In this document: positions 7,755-16,317 of the stretch, in pieces
Layout: each line of letters opens with the position of its first letter
Position numbering within the stretch: position 1 is the first letter of the stretch
Assembly: GCF_036322805.1 (NCBI RefSeq)
Contig: NZ_AP027272.1
Span: forward strand, 372,001-436,000
Reading direction: 5' to 3'
Origin: Planctobacterium marinum
GTDB taxonomy: Bacteria > Pseudomonadota > Gammaproteobacteria > Enterobacterales > Alteromonadaceae
DNA length: 64,000 bases
Position numbers and translations under genes: made by a program
Notes under the pieces: model-generated
The model's input: only the letters and a program-made list of their open reading frames with translations
The model's database searches: none
Told to the model about the DNA's origin: nothing

Positions 7755-10700
7755 TCATTCATTCCATGGAAGTAATGTGATGGTGAGCCCCTGTGGTGGA
7801 TTAGGTGTGGAACCCGTGTAGGTGATATTGACGTTGGAAGAAAAACCACCCTGGTCGTCATAGGGGGTTCCGTACGATAGCCCATTGATACTCACATCCA
7901 GTTGGTGCAGATAGGCGGCATACCAATTTGCTAGCTGCCCGGGCGCGTTCATGGTATGGGGAGGCGCCTTAGTGCCATCCGCCAAACCAGTGTCAACTAA
8001 AGTGGTGGAGCCAGTGCTGGCTGGAGTCACGGATGTGATTTTCTTCATGGCTGTTGGCGAAGTACCGCGATAAACGTTAAACGCCGTAAATGTGGTAACA
8101 CCAGTATTCGGGATAGTGAGTGTTACCTGATTGTTATTGCTGCTACTTAGCTCATCGGACTGAACGGTCACGATGTTACCCGGAATGGTTTCCTGATTGC
8201 TGGAGTCGCCATTGACGTTGACTCCGGCAATGGCGTAGTAATAGGTGTGCTTAGCCAGACTGGCTGTGGCACTTTGAGACACCGTGGCGGTGAGTGGGAA
8301 CAAAGGTGCCTGGGCCCAATACATTGGCTTCAATACTTCTTTTGGCCAGCTTCTGTCGGGGTTTCTACGGGGGGTGAGACCGCGATTAAGAGCAGCGTTG
8401 ATGGGATTCATAACGTCTTTCACGATGGCTGGTGGTGCAGTGGAAAGCGGGGCCGCTGGATTGGGGATGCCGACATTATCAGCCGTGCCAAAACAGCCAG
8501 AGGCTCCGAATACCATGGCCGAAGGAGAAGCCTGCTTATCAGTCAACCAGTCAGGCGCTTTGGGTAATGGAATGGGCGGATTAAAAGCATCGTCTGGCAC
8601 ATTACTGGAAAAGAAGGGTTGATAGATATTCACGGTTTTACCCGCATAGTTACCACCATATATTCCTTGCTCGCCTGTCAACGTCAGTACGGTATAGGTT
8701 TCACCATTAATTATTTGCTCAGAAGTATGGCCTGTCCATTTGGTGGAAACTTCGCCGGCAATATCAATTTCGAATTTTCTGAGGTCGCTGTTTTTGTCTT
8801 TAGCGGCTTTGTCATCCGAGTTTTTAACTGGCCGATAGTAATCAAAGAAGTCTTTAATGGCGTCAGTAAAATAGGCATTCAGTGGTTCAAAAAAGTAGTT
8901 GTTGTCCGGCGGTGTTGCGACTTCATCCCCGGCATCTGCAGAGGGTGTACCATTGTCCAGATATTGCGGTAATAGCGTCACTGAGCTACCTGCATCAAAA
9001 TCCACAGTACTGAACATGGTTCCGGTAAAGGTAGACTGGCTAATATCCACAGCCGTGTACTGAAATAAGCCTTCATTGACACCATCACTGACAAGCAAGG
9101 TGCCGACTTTCGGTATTGTGTCAGTTAACGGTGTGGATACAGTGACTGATGAAGAGGTACTTGTCACTGTGTGCTCCAGGCTGGAATTATTGGCTAGTGC
9201 CTGTGACGTGTAAGGTGTATCACCATTGAGACGTTGCGCGCCCTCCAGGTTGGCATGTTTGCTACGGTACACATTGTATCTTGTGGCGCCAGGGTAAGTG
9301 CGCCAGTTGACTACCGCCAGGGTACCTGCGTTGATAGTTTGTGCCTGGATCGCACCTGTCATGGATTCGTTAAAGCGCAATTCTGCGGTCGCGCCTTGTC
9401 CACCGCCGCCGCTTAAGGTGATGCTGGGCGCGGTTTGATAACCACTGCCACTATGGATGATTTTTATCTCTACCACTTTGTCTGCGTTTGCACCGCTGCC
9501 CAATATCGCAATACCTGCAGCCGTTGTGCCTCCTGCTTGTGGTGCAGAGATGTTAACGCCAGGTGCACTAGTATAGTTGCTGCCACCGTCGGTGACTCTG
9601 GCGATAAACTCCTCTTTAACAGCAGTGATTGCATAATAATAATTATCAGGGGCCAGGCTAACAGCTGCCGCTGCACCACTGCCGGTCGTGCTTGTAAAGG
9701 ATACCGTGGGAGGGTGTGTGTAGCCACTGCCCGCGCTGGTTATCTCTACACTTTGTACTTGTTCCGAGTTTAGTATTGCTATGCCTGTGGCAGCTTCTCC
9801 GGATTTTTGTGGCTTTGAAAATGTTACGGCGGGTGCTGATTGATAATTTGAACCAGGGTTCTGCACTACCACGGTAGCCGGGTTGGTATTTACACTAAAC
9901 GTAAAACCTGATGTCCCGCCAGGATTTTGAATGGGCTGAAAACCAGAGATACCAGAAGTTGCGATTTGTGGGCCGCTATTCACCAGAAAGTTTAACCAAT
10001 CTTGCGGTGCGGTGATACGCGCCACCGTTGGGCTTTTATCTGCTGCCAGCGTCTCGAATACCTTGGCATTGGAGCTTTTTGGTAAACTTTCAAGAAACGG
10101 CACAAAGCCATTAAAAAGCGTTGTTCTATTCTGTAAAAAGCCAACGCCCTGATTAAATGGCTGGTGGGGATTAGTTGCTGCATTGGGAGCATTACTGATT
10201 TTTGCGGTAACGTTAAAAGGAAAGCCAATCTGATCAATCGCAGACACATCAAAATCGATACCGCCGCCACTATTCACGCTGAGTGTGCCGTTAATGCCCC
10301 ACTCAAAAAGTCCAAAAGTATCATTCGGGTTGGAACTCAAGGTGGGAACCACCAACTCCTGCGCGGCGTTACTCTGTAAACCATTGTTGGGGCCAACAAA
10401 CATCACCAATTCGCCGCTGGAAATATCTGTGGTAGGCACGTTACCTGTTAAGGTTTGACCGGGTGCAGGAATGTTGATAACGGTTTGTGCAATATCTGGG
10501 TAGGTATTACCCGCAGTGAATACCTCCAGTAAAGGAATATTAGTGAGTGCTGGTTTGCTGCTGGACAGCACCCAATCATGGTCAAGGGTAACACTTGCAC
10601 CGGGAGAGAACGTGCCTGTACCCCCAGTAACACCCGTAAACATGGCTAAACCACTTAGATACATATCCTGTGAAACAAATGATTCATAGTGCACTTTGGT

Positions 10701-11057
10701 TTGCGCTGTAATGTTGCCATTGGCATCTTTTTCGGTGATCAGCAACGACCCATTTTCAAGCGGAAAGTTTGCTATCTGGGTTTGTGTGTTCACAGCAATT
10801 ATGATGGTGTCTGAGGGCAAGTTCAGATTGATGCGCTCGGGATGCTTTTGCGTTACCTGTTTTGCCAACGTCGCTGCAGCTACAACAGCATTGCCATTGT
10901 CGTTTAGTGCCGAGCTGAGAAAGACTTGAGGTGCGGTTTTGGCCAGCCCACTTAAGCCAAACAGGGCAACATAAACCCCTTGTTGGGCTATTTCTTTGGG
11001 AACCGAAAAGGTTATCGGAAAAGTTTCAGGTGAAAAAACAGCCGTATCAGCACTCAT
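7755..11057 (-). CDS. Large GH64-like (beta-1,3-glucanase/thaumatin-fold) protein with GSGY repeats
   Basis: A 1100-residue protein. The N-terminal ~350 residues (with LFEWGINGTL ... IDFDVSAIDQIGFPF) and the C-terminal part (FFDYYRPVK ... NWYAAYLHQLDVSINGLSYGTPYDDQGG, ending LPW) resemble the two halves of a GH64 beta-1,3-glucanase-like fold. Between them lies an insertion of about 400 residues. It holds at least four copies of a ~30-50 residue unit with G-S-(G/N)-Y-x-(S/T/P)-(A/P)-P (for example GSGYTHPPTVSF, GSNYTSAPGVNI, GSGYQTAPSITL) and fibronectin-like segments (TYPGATRYNVYRSKH; a second such segment ends FTAFNVYRGTSP). No signal peptide is visible, which is odd for a polysaccharide-active or surface protein. 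The catalytic acids cannot be assigned confidently. It may act as a glucan-binding or adhesin-like protein. Confidence 0.55.
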   Translation of the reverse strand: MSADTAVFSPETFPITFSVPKEIAQQGVYVALFGLSGLAKTAPQVFLSSALNDNGNAVVAAATLAKQVTQKHPERINLNLPSDTIIIAVNTQTQIANFPLENGSLLITEKDANGNITAQTKVHYESFVSQDMYLSGLAMFTGVTGGTGTFSPGASVTLDHDWVLSSSKPALTNIPLLEVFTAGNTYPDIAQTVINIPAPGQTLTGNVPTTDISSGELVMFVGPNNGLQSNAAQELVVPTLSSNPNDTFGLFEWGINGTLSVNSGGGIDFDVSAIDQIGFPFNVTAKISNAPNAATNPHQPFNQGVGFLQNRTTLFNGFVPFLESLPKSSNAKVFETLAADKSPTVARITAPQDWLNFLVNSGPQIATSGISGFQPIQNPGGTSGFTFSVNTNPATVVVQNPGSNYQSAPAVTFSKPQKSGEAATGIAILNSEQVQSVEITSAGSGYTHPPTVSFTSTTGSGAAAAVSLAPDNYYYAITAVKEEFIARVTDGGSNYTSAPGVNISAPQAGGTTAAGIAILGSGANADKVVEIKIIHSGSGYQTAPSITLSGGGGQGATAELRFNESMTGAIQAQTINAGTLAVVNWRTYPGATRYNVYRSKHANLEGAQRLNGDTPYTSQALANNSSLEHTVTSTSSSVTVSTPLTDTIPKVGTLLVSDGVNEGLFQYTAVDISQSTFTGTMFSTVDFDAGSSVTLLPQYLDNGTPSADAGDEVATPPDNNYFFEPLNAYFTDAIKDFFDYYRPVKNSDDKAAKDKNSDLRKFEIDIAGEVSTKWTGHTSEQIINGETYTVLTLTGEQGIYGGNYAGKTVNIYQPFFSSNVPDDAFNPPIPLPKAPDWLTDKQASPSAMVFGASGCFGTADNVGIPNPAAPLSTAPPAIVKDVMNPINAALNRGLTPRRNPDRSWPKEVLKPMYWAQAPLFPLTATVSQSATASLAKHTYYYAIAGVNVNGDSSNQETIPGNIVTVQSDELSSSNNNQVTLTIPNTGVTTFTAFNVYRGTSPTAMKKITSVTPASTGSTTLVDTGLADGTKAPPHTMNAPGQLANWYAAYLHQLDVSINGLSYGTPYDDQGGFSSNVNITYTGSTPNPPQGLTITLLPWNE

Positions 11058-11250
11058 AATCGGGGTACCCTGGAATTTTAATTCCCTAAAGCGTAGCTTG
11101 AGTCTTCATTTTTACCATTACGCTGTATTACATGATTTGTGAAGCTCGAACGTTAATTTTTTTAACCCGAATTTATCCCTACTGACACATTTTGGTAGAT
11201 CACCGGGGCTAAACTAGCCATGAATTTATCACACCTTTAAGGAGCAAATT

Positions 11251-11637
11251 ATGATTGGTTATGTGACATTAGGTACCGCAGATTTGGAAAAATCTGGCGC
11301 TTATTACGATGCTTTATTGGCCACTATCGGTGCCGGCCGTTTTATGGAAGAAGAAAACTATTTTATCGCCTGGTCTAAAGGCGAAGATGAGCCAGCCCTT
11401 TCGGTGACGCTGCCCTATAACAAAGAGGCTGCTACCGTGGGTAACGGCGTTATGGTGGCCATTTTTCTGGAAACACCGGAACAAGTGGATGCCTTTTATA
11501 CTAAAGCAATTGAGTTGGGCGGCACATGCGAAGGTAAGCCAGGGTTCAGACCTGAAGAGGCCACAAAAGGGTTTTATGCGGGCTATTTTCGCGATTTAGA
11601 TGGCAATAAATTGAATGCTTTTTGTATGGTGGCTTAA
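11251..11637 (+). CDS. VOC family (glyoxalase/dioxygenase-like) protein
   Basis: A 128-residue cytoplasmic protein with the vicinal-oxygen-chelate fold as two beta-alpha-beta-beta-beta units: MIGYVTLGTADLEKSGAYYDALL at the start, and VMVAIFLETPEQVDAFYTKAIELGG ... GFYAGYFRDLDGNKLNAFCM in the second half. The terminal FRDLDGNKLNAF is the usual YFxDPDGNxxE-type strand. The metal-binding Glu of true glyoxalases is replaced by Asn/Ala at this position, so the reaction cannot be named. The start is supported by AAGGAG 7 bases before the ATG. It is monocistronic and followed by a hairpin. Confidence 0.85.
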   Translation: MIGYVTLGTADLEKSGAYYDALLATIGAGRFMEEENYFIAWSKGEDEPALSVTLPYNKEAATVGNGVMVAIFLETPEQVDAFYTKAIELGGTCEGKPGFRPEEATKGFYAGYFRDLDGNKLNAFCMVA

Positions 11638-11668
11638 AGAATATCTCAGTGCCGCCCGCAATGACCCG

Positions 11669-11695
11669 TAAGGCGCAGCACATAGCTGCGTCTTA
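11669..11695. terminator. Strong hairpin between convergent genes
   Basis: TAAGGCGCAGC and GCTGCGTCTTA form an 11-bp stem (one G-U pair) with a 5-base loop, located between the ends of the VOC gene and the Nudix-like gene. There is no U-run on either side, so it may be a bidirectional 3'-end stabiliser rather than a classical terminator. Confidence 0.5.
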
Positions 11696-11727
11696 ACATT
11701 ATAAATGAGTGTTGCCGAACAGACGTG

Positions 11728-12267
11728 TTATTTGGGTTGCTTCCCACTGTTAAAGTCTTCAAGGATTGTCAGAGTCGGTTTTCCATCATGCAGCTCCCGT
11801 TGCAATCGGACATGCCATACTTGCTCAGGAAACTGTTGTGTCTGGTTGAGTAATAATGCCAGATGGGGCAGGCTGGGTTTTATTTGCGCGAGGGCTTCTG
11901 GCCATGCTAGCCATTGCCAGGACTCAATGTAGTCTGGTGTTCTTTGTAATTTTCCGTTTGCCATCGCGCTGTAAAAAATGCGTTTTTGAAAAGGTTTATC
12001 CGGTGCCATACTGACGTCGAATTCTCCATTCAACTTTGGCGTGGAAACTGTCAGGCCATAGTCCGCTGCAAGGTCGTACAATTGAGAGATCTCAAATTGC
12101 TCGGGTGTTTTGTAAAAGCCCGGTGTTACCCACAAATCTCGGTCTTTAATCTTTAAAACCAATAGCTGATTATGGTCATTGACGATATTAAGTCGATAGA
12201 ATGCTGTCTCGTTTGCGTGTGCCGCAATGCTCACGAAGAGCAAGAGCAATTTCAGAATCTGCCTCAT
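11728..12267 (-). CDS. Secreted protein with degenerate Nudix box
   Basis: A 179-residue protein with a clear signal peptide (MRQILKLLLLFVSIAAHA). After it, YRLNIVNDHNQLLVLKIKDRDLWVTPGF looks like the first strands of a Nudix fold. The Nudix-box position reads G-x5-E-x7-YDLAADYGL where active hydrolases have REUxEExGU, so the Arg and the metal-binding glutamates are lost. A C-terminal WQWLAWPEAL segment resembles the late Nudix helix. It is therefore probably a non-catalytic, exported Nudix-like protein, perhaps a ligand-binding one. AGAGG 4-5 bases before the ATG supports the start. It is transcribed separately from the S9 peptidase operon 155 bases upstream. Confidence 0.6.
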   Translation of the reverse strand: MRQILKLLLLFVSIAAHANETAFYRLNIVNDHNQLLVLKIKDRDLWVTPGFYKTPEQFEISQLYDLAADYGLTVSTPKLNGEFDVSMAPDKPFQKRIFYSAMANGKLQRTPDYIESWQWLAWPEALAQIKPSLPHLALLLNQTQQFPEQVWHVRLQRELHDGKPTLTILEDFNSGKQPK

Positions 12268-12370
12268 TAACCCTCTCTGTTACTTTCGTTATGGTATCGA
12301 CAAAATACTGTCGGAACTCACTTTTGGCTACCAGTTAACGGGTTTTGCTGCTCAGTGCAGTCTTTATTAA

Positions 12371-12385
12371 ACACTTTATAAGTGT
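12371..12385 (-). terminator. Weak hairpin after the S9 peptidase gene
   Basis: ACACTT-TAT-AAGTGT forms a 6-bp stem. On the minus strand it is followed by TTTAATAAA, about 40 bases past the peptidase stop. It could end the GntR-ABC-peptidase operon transcript; the stem is short and AT-rich. Confidence 0.35.
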
Positions 12386-12422
12386 CTACTGCACATACCA
12401 TGAGACGGATCCCGCAGGCTTT

Positions 12423-14450
12423 TTATTGACTTTCACCCAACATAGGCTCTTCGGAATCAAACATCAGATATTTTTTTAAGTAACTGACAATTGGTTTGCT
12501 CATGGTCTGGTCTTTGTGTCCCTTTAGATGACGCGTTAACGCCTCTTCCATAAGATAGAGATAAGCCTCTTTGGCGAGTTCTGATTCTGGACTATGCCCT
12601 TCATTGGGGTCGCTCAATAATACGACGTTTTGTTGTTTTTGCTGCAAGCGCACGGCGATTTCTCTGATATCTTCTATGGCGACGCGCTCGTCTCGCTCAC
12701 CAGCCCAAAGGTAAAGAGGAGCTATTATCTTATCGAGGTGTTTGTCGGGGGATTGCTGGTACAGCCGTGCAGTATCTGTCCTGTTCTGACGGTCTAACAT
12801 CAGAGTTTTGATGCGTAGATTAAAACCCGGTTGTTGCGAGACGGAGATACTATTGCCATAACGCAGCAAAGTATGAGCCAGATTTGCAGGGGCTGCACCG
12901 GCGAAACCTACCTTGAATCGCTCTGGCGTAAAAGCTAAGGCGGTCAGGGTGCTGAACCCGCCAAAAGAGTGGCCGACGATGGCTTGCTGATTGCTATCAC
13001 CGATCCCGTGGCTTAACAGATAGTCCAATCCTTCCAGAATATCTTGTTGTACTCTGCCGTTGCCAAAGTCTTTATTGGCACTGATTGTATAGTTTAATCC
13101 CAATCCCGTAGAGCTCCTAAAGTTAGGCTCAAATACAGCATAGCCGCGATTAGCCAGAAATTGTGCCTGACGACTATATGCGCCTTGGCTACGATTCCAT
13201 GGGCCACCGTGAGGCATGGCAATCAAGGGTACTGCAGCGGGATCATAGCCGAGCGGTAAGATGAGATAGCCTTGCAACTGCATACCGTCACTGGCCTGAT
13301 ACCAAAAAGGGATTCTGGGGGCTATCCATTGCCCAGGGATGGTGTTTTGCTTTAAGTGGGCAAGCGGCTTTCGCCATGATTGTTGGGCGACATCGTAAAT
13401 CCAATATTCATTGTCTGAGCGGGTCGGATTGCTGTCTTTTACCAGGAAAATGTCGTGCTTCCTAGAAGCGCGCAGATACCATTGTGGGCTCGTTGTTTTT
13501 ATTTGGATTTCCTGCACAATAGGCTGCATCGCTTCATTAAGTGCAAAGTGTGCTGAATAATCTGTTTGGTAGCTGACAATTTGCGGCCCTTCAGAAGGGT
13601 GTACTGATACTCCCAGCAAGTCGAAACGCTGTTTCGGGTGCTGATGTAATAGCGTTTTTTCACCACTGACAGTATTTACGCTGAATAGCGCTAAGGTATT
13701 CAGGTGAAAATAGCTGGAGACAAATAGCGTCTTGGTTTGGGGATCCCAGGCGTGCAATTTACAGGCACTCAGTGCTCGGCAATGGGTTACGGGTTGTAGC
13801 CCATTCTCATTCACAATGCTGATTTGTTGTTGCTCGGCAATAAGTTGTTTGATCACCTTTAGCTGACCTTGCTGGCTTAAGAATCCAGTAATGGGAGACT
13901 GGCTGGTGATGGCAGGGTGAGACGTACCTTGGTCGTTGTAGGTAAGCAATTGATGCTGCTGCGTACTGGTGTTGAAATCTTTCACCCAATACTGCCCTGG
14001 TTTGTCTCTATCCGGGCCGATGAACTGGCTGTCGCTACCGGGTAATTCAAATAGCTTTTGCGCCAGATGTCCCACTTTAATACCGACTTTGTATACAGCA
14101 GGGCCGCTTTCATAGACCAGTGAGTGACTGTCGGCGGACCAATGTAAGTTTTTTAGTTGTTTGGTACTCAACACACGTCGATGACTATCGGTGGACAGAC
14201 TGTAATGCCAAATTTCTAGCCTGTTAGCCTTAGCCAACGTATAGGCAAGGTGTTTACCATCAGGGGATAGTATTACGTTTTGTAATTCCGGAGACTGGCT
14301 GAACAATTCGCGGGCCATCAGTGGTGCTTTTACTGCAGTTTCCACTTGCGATTTTATGCTAGCAAAGGGAGTATCAGCGCTTTTCTCTTCTGCGCAAACG
14401 GGATTAATCAGGCACAGTAATACCATGGCAGGCATCATATTCTTGAACAT
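12423..14450 (-). CDS. S9 family prolyl-oligopeptidase-like serine peptidase, secreted
   Basis: A 675-residue exported peptidase. The signal peptide is MFKNMMPAMVLLCLINPVCA. An N-terminal beta-propeller follows (for example NVILSPDGKHLAYTLAKANRLEIWHYSL, NLHWSADSHSLVYES). The C-terminal alpha/beta-hydrolase domain has the nucleophile in GHSFGGFS, the acid in LWAGERDERVAI and the histidine in DPNEGHSPE, so the catalytic triad is complete. It probably cleaves oligopeptides in the periplasm. The longer frame back to 14489 begins with TTG inside a GC hairpin, so the ATG at 14450 is preferred. It is last in a GntR / ABC ATPase / permease / peptidase operon, suggesting a link to a peptide or envelope-stress response. 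Confidence 0.85.
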   Translation of the reverse strand: MFKNMMPAMVLLCLINPVCAEEKSADTPFASIKSQVETAVKAPLMARELFSQSPELQNVILSPDGKHLAYTLAKANRLEIWHYSLSTDSHRRVLSTKQLKNLHWSADSHSLVYESGPAVYKVGIKVGHLAQKLFELPGSDSQFIGPDRDKPGQYWVKDFNTSTQQHQLLTYNDQGTSHPAITSQSPITGFLSQQGQLKVIKQLIAEQQQISIVNENGLQPVTHCRALSACKLHAWDPQTKTLFVSSYFHLNTLALFSVNTVSGEKTLLHQHPKQRFDLLGVSVHPSEGPQIVSYQTDYSAHFALNEAMQPIVQEIQIKTTSPQWYLRASRKHDIFLVKDSNPTRSDNEYWIYDVAQQSWRKPLAHLKQNTIPGQWIAPRIPFWYQASDGMQLQGYLILPLGYDPAAVPLIAMPHGGPWNRSQGAYSRQAQFLANRGYAVFEPNFRSSTGLGLNYTISANKDFGNGRVQQDILEGLDYLLSHGIGDSNQQAIVGHSFGGFSTLTALAFTPERFKVGFAGAAPANLAHTLLRYGNSISVSQQPGFNLRIKTLMLDRQNRTDTARLYQQSPDKHLDKIIAPLYLWAGERDERVAIEDIREIAVRLQQKQQNVVLLSDPNEGHSPESELAKEAYLYLMEEALTRHLKGHKDQTMSKPIVSYLKKYLMFDSEEPMLGESQ

Positions 14451-14469
14451 AACGGGGCTCGATGTGAAA

Positions 14470-14487
14470 GGCCCGCTGGCGCGGGCC
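14470..14487 (-). terminator. GC-rich hairpin between the ABC permease and peptidase genes
   Basis: GGCCCGC-GCCA-GCGGGCC is a perfect 7-bp GC stem beginning right after the permease stop codon and followed by TTTC on the minus strand. It may partly terminate transcription or protect the ABC mRNA, lowering expression of the downstream peptidase. Confidence 0.45.
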
Positions 14488-14494
14488 AAATTGA

Positions 14495-16315
14495 TTAGCG
14501 TCTAATGGGTTGTAGTACCAAGTAGCTCAGCAGTGCGGGTAATCCCATCACCGTCACCACAGCCAACCAGGTCCAGCGCAGGCGGGATTGAAGCTGGTGT
14601 TTTGTCACAAGCCAGAAGATGATGAATACACTGCTAATTTGCAGCAGTATGGCGACAGTGTATATGGTATTGGGGTACTGCTGTTTGCTGATTTGGTCAA
14701 GGCTTAAAAAGCGTTTCTCAAACGGGTCTATAGTGTGCATCACCAATTCTTCTGAAGCATAAATAAATGGCGAAATCATAAAGCCGAAATGCCGTACCCA
14801 AGCTGGGTTTCGGTGTACGGTGAATTCACGAGCCCCAAGTTGCTCAACAGAGCCGTCCAGGCGGGCGACAAACACTTCTGCGCCGGGCCGGTCAAAGCCG
14901 TAATAATCTTCACCCAAGAAAAGTAGCAGGTAACCATCTGCAACTGAAAAGCCATAGCCGAACTCCGCGTTTTGTGTACTTTGTGGATAGCCAAATTGAT
15001 AATCCACATGAGCTGAGGAGAAATCATCCTGAAGGGTTCGAGGATCAAACAAAATTAAGTGCTTGTTAGTTGAAATCATCGGCATCTCTGCCGGACCCCA
15101 TATACCGCTTGTGTAGAATTCACCTTGAGCGGGTTGGTGTTTCAACAGCAAAGCTCGGCTCTCGAAGTCCATTTTGAAGAGCGAGTCTTGTGTCGATAAG
15201 TATCTACCGCCACTCAAATGAGGGATTTGTGCAAACCTGTCAGCTTCATTCACATCGTTTAAATCTGCAATGAACCCTTTTGTACCAATAGCACCAGTAA
15301 ATTGATTAGTGCGACTATTGATGCCAATTAGCAGCATTTCATCATGGGAAAACTTCCAACTTTCTTCAAATTCTGGATGGCTGAGATTGTCACTGTTATC
15401 AAAGCGGTGAAGTTGCTGAGAATAGGGTGGTTGCCAAGGGGTGATAGGCAAACTTTTGCGTTTAGCCAGAGTTGCCTGGTATGCATAGTGTTCAGCTTGT
15501 GGATGATCGCTGTTCTCAAGTACATAACCTATGGCATTTTTAAAGTTGTTTTCCCAGATCTTTTGCATTGAGCCGGGTTTCGCTGATGAATCAGGGTGAC
15601 TTCCCAATACCGCTAATGGCAGATGATAAGTAATCACCGTCGTAAACAGCAGCACTAAGGCAATGCCATAACTGGTGCCTGCGGCCAGCAATCCCGTGCC
15701 AAGGGCAGATTTAATCGGGCTATTCAGGTCTGGTTTGAAACTCTGAAGATTCAAATAAAACAGGGCTGGTAGCAGTATCAATAAGGGTAGGTATTGTGCC
15801 AGGGCGTTATTGGGCTCAGGGAAAAACGCAATGGTCATGGCATAGAAACACAGGATCACAAACTTGGAGCGATGCAAAACCGTTAACGTTCCCAGCATGT
15901 AACAGGCGATGCAGAGCAGTGTAATGTAAAGCGTGAACAGATAATGTCGGGTATCCACCACTTTATCGGTAAACACATCATAGCCGATCGAAGTGAGCAT
16001 GAGCGACAGAAATACAGTCATTGTAATGACCGCGACTCCTGAAAGCAGCAGGCTCAAATAGATAGTTTTTGGCGACATAGGGCGATGTAACAAGAACAGC
16101 CAATAGTTCTTTTTACGCCACAATATCCCGTGCAGGAGTCCAAACGCTAAAGCCAAGGTGATAAATGCCAGGGTAAGCAAAAAGCCCATATTGCGATGTA
16201 AAATATCCCAAAAGCCCAATTTGGGTAACATAAAATAGGCTGTCATGAACAACACCAGGCTAATAAAGGTCCCTTTACGCAACCTCATTAGTTCACTTTT
16301 AAACAATGCCAACAT
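14495..16315 (-). CDS. ABC transporter membrane protein (ABC-2-like) with large extracytoplasmic insert
   Basis: A 606-residue membrane protein. About six hydrophobic segments occupy the first ~250 residues (starting MLALFKSELMRLRKGTFISLVLFMTAYF), consistent with an ABC-2-type permease. A soluble region of ~300 residues follows. It has propeller-like elements (MLLIGINSRTNQFTGAIGTKGF, GRYLSTQDSLFKMDFESRALLLKH, VADGYLLLFLGEDYYGFD). Two more hydrophobic segments lie at the C-terminus (NTIYTVAILLQISSVFIIFWLV and WLAVVTVMGLPALLSYLVL). The gene starts 2 bases after the ATPase stop, so it is the likely partner. The large insert is not typical of ABC-2 permeases; it may bind substrate. Confidence 0.75.
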   Translation of the reverse strand: MLALFKSELMRLRKGTFISLVLFMTAYFMLPKLGFWDILHRNMGFLLTLAFITLALAFGLLHGILWRKKNYWLFLLHRPMSPKTIYLSLLLSGVAVITMTVFLSLMLTSIGYDVFTDKVVDTRHYLFTLYITLLCIACYMLGTLTVLHRSKFVILCFYAMTIAFFPEPNNALAQYLPLLILLPALFYLNLQSFKPDLNSPIKSALGTGLLAAGTSYGIALVLLFTTVITYHLPLAVLGSHPDSSAKPGSMQKIWENNFKNAIGYVLENSDHPQAEHYAYQATLAKRKSLPITPWQPPYSQQLHRFDNSDNLSHPEFEESWKFSHDEMLLIGINSRTNQFTGAIGTKGFIADLNDVNEADRFAQIPHLSGGRYLSTQDSLFKMDFESRALLLKHQPAQGEFYTSGIWGPAEMPMISTNKHLILFDPRTLQDDFSSAHVDYQFGYPQSTQNAEFGYGFSVADGYLLLFLGEDYYGFDRPGAEVFVARLDGSVEQLGAREFTVHRNPAWVRHFGFMISPFIYASEELVMHTIDPFEKRFLSLDQISKQQYPNTIYTVAILLQISSVFIIFWLVTKHQLQSRLRWTWLAVVTVMGLPALLSYLVLQPIRR

Positions 16316-16317
16316 GA

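Noticed and set aside
14451..14489. TTG at 14489 as the S9 peptidase start
   Set aside because: The codon is in a GC hairpin directly after the upstream stop and would put a polar stretch in front of a good signal peptide. ATG 14450 is preferred.
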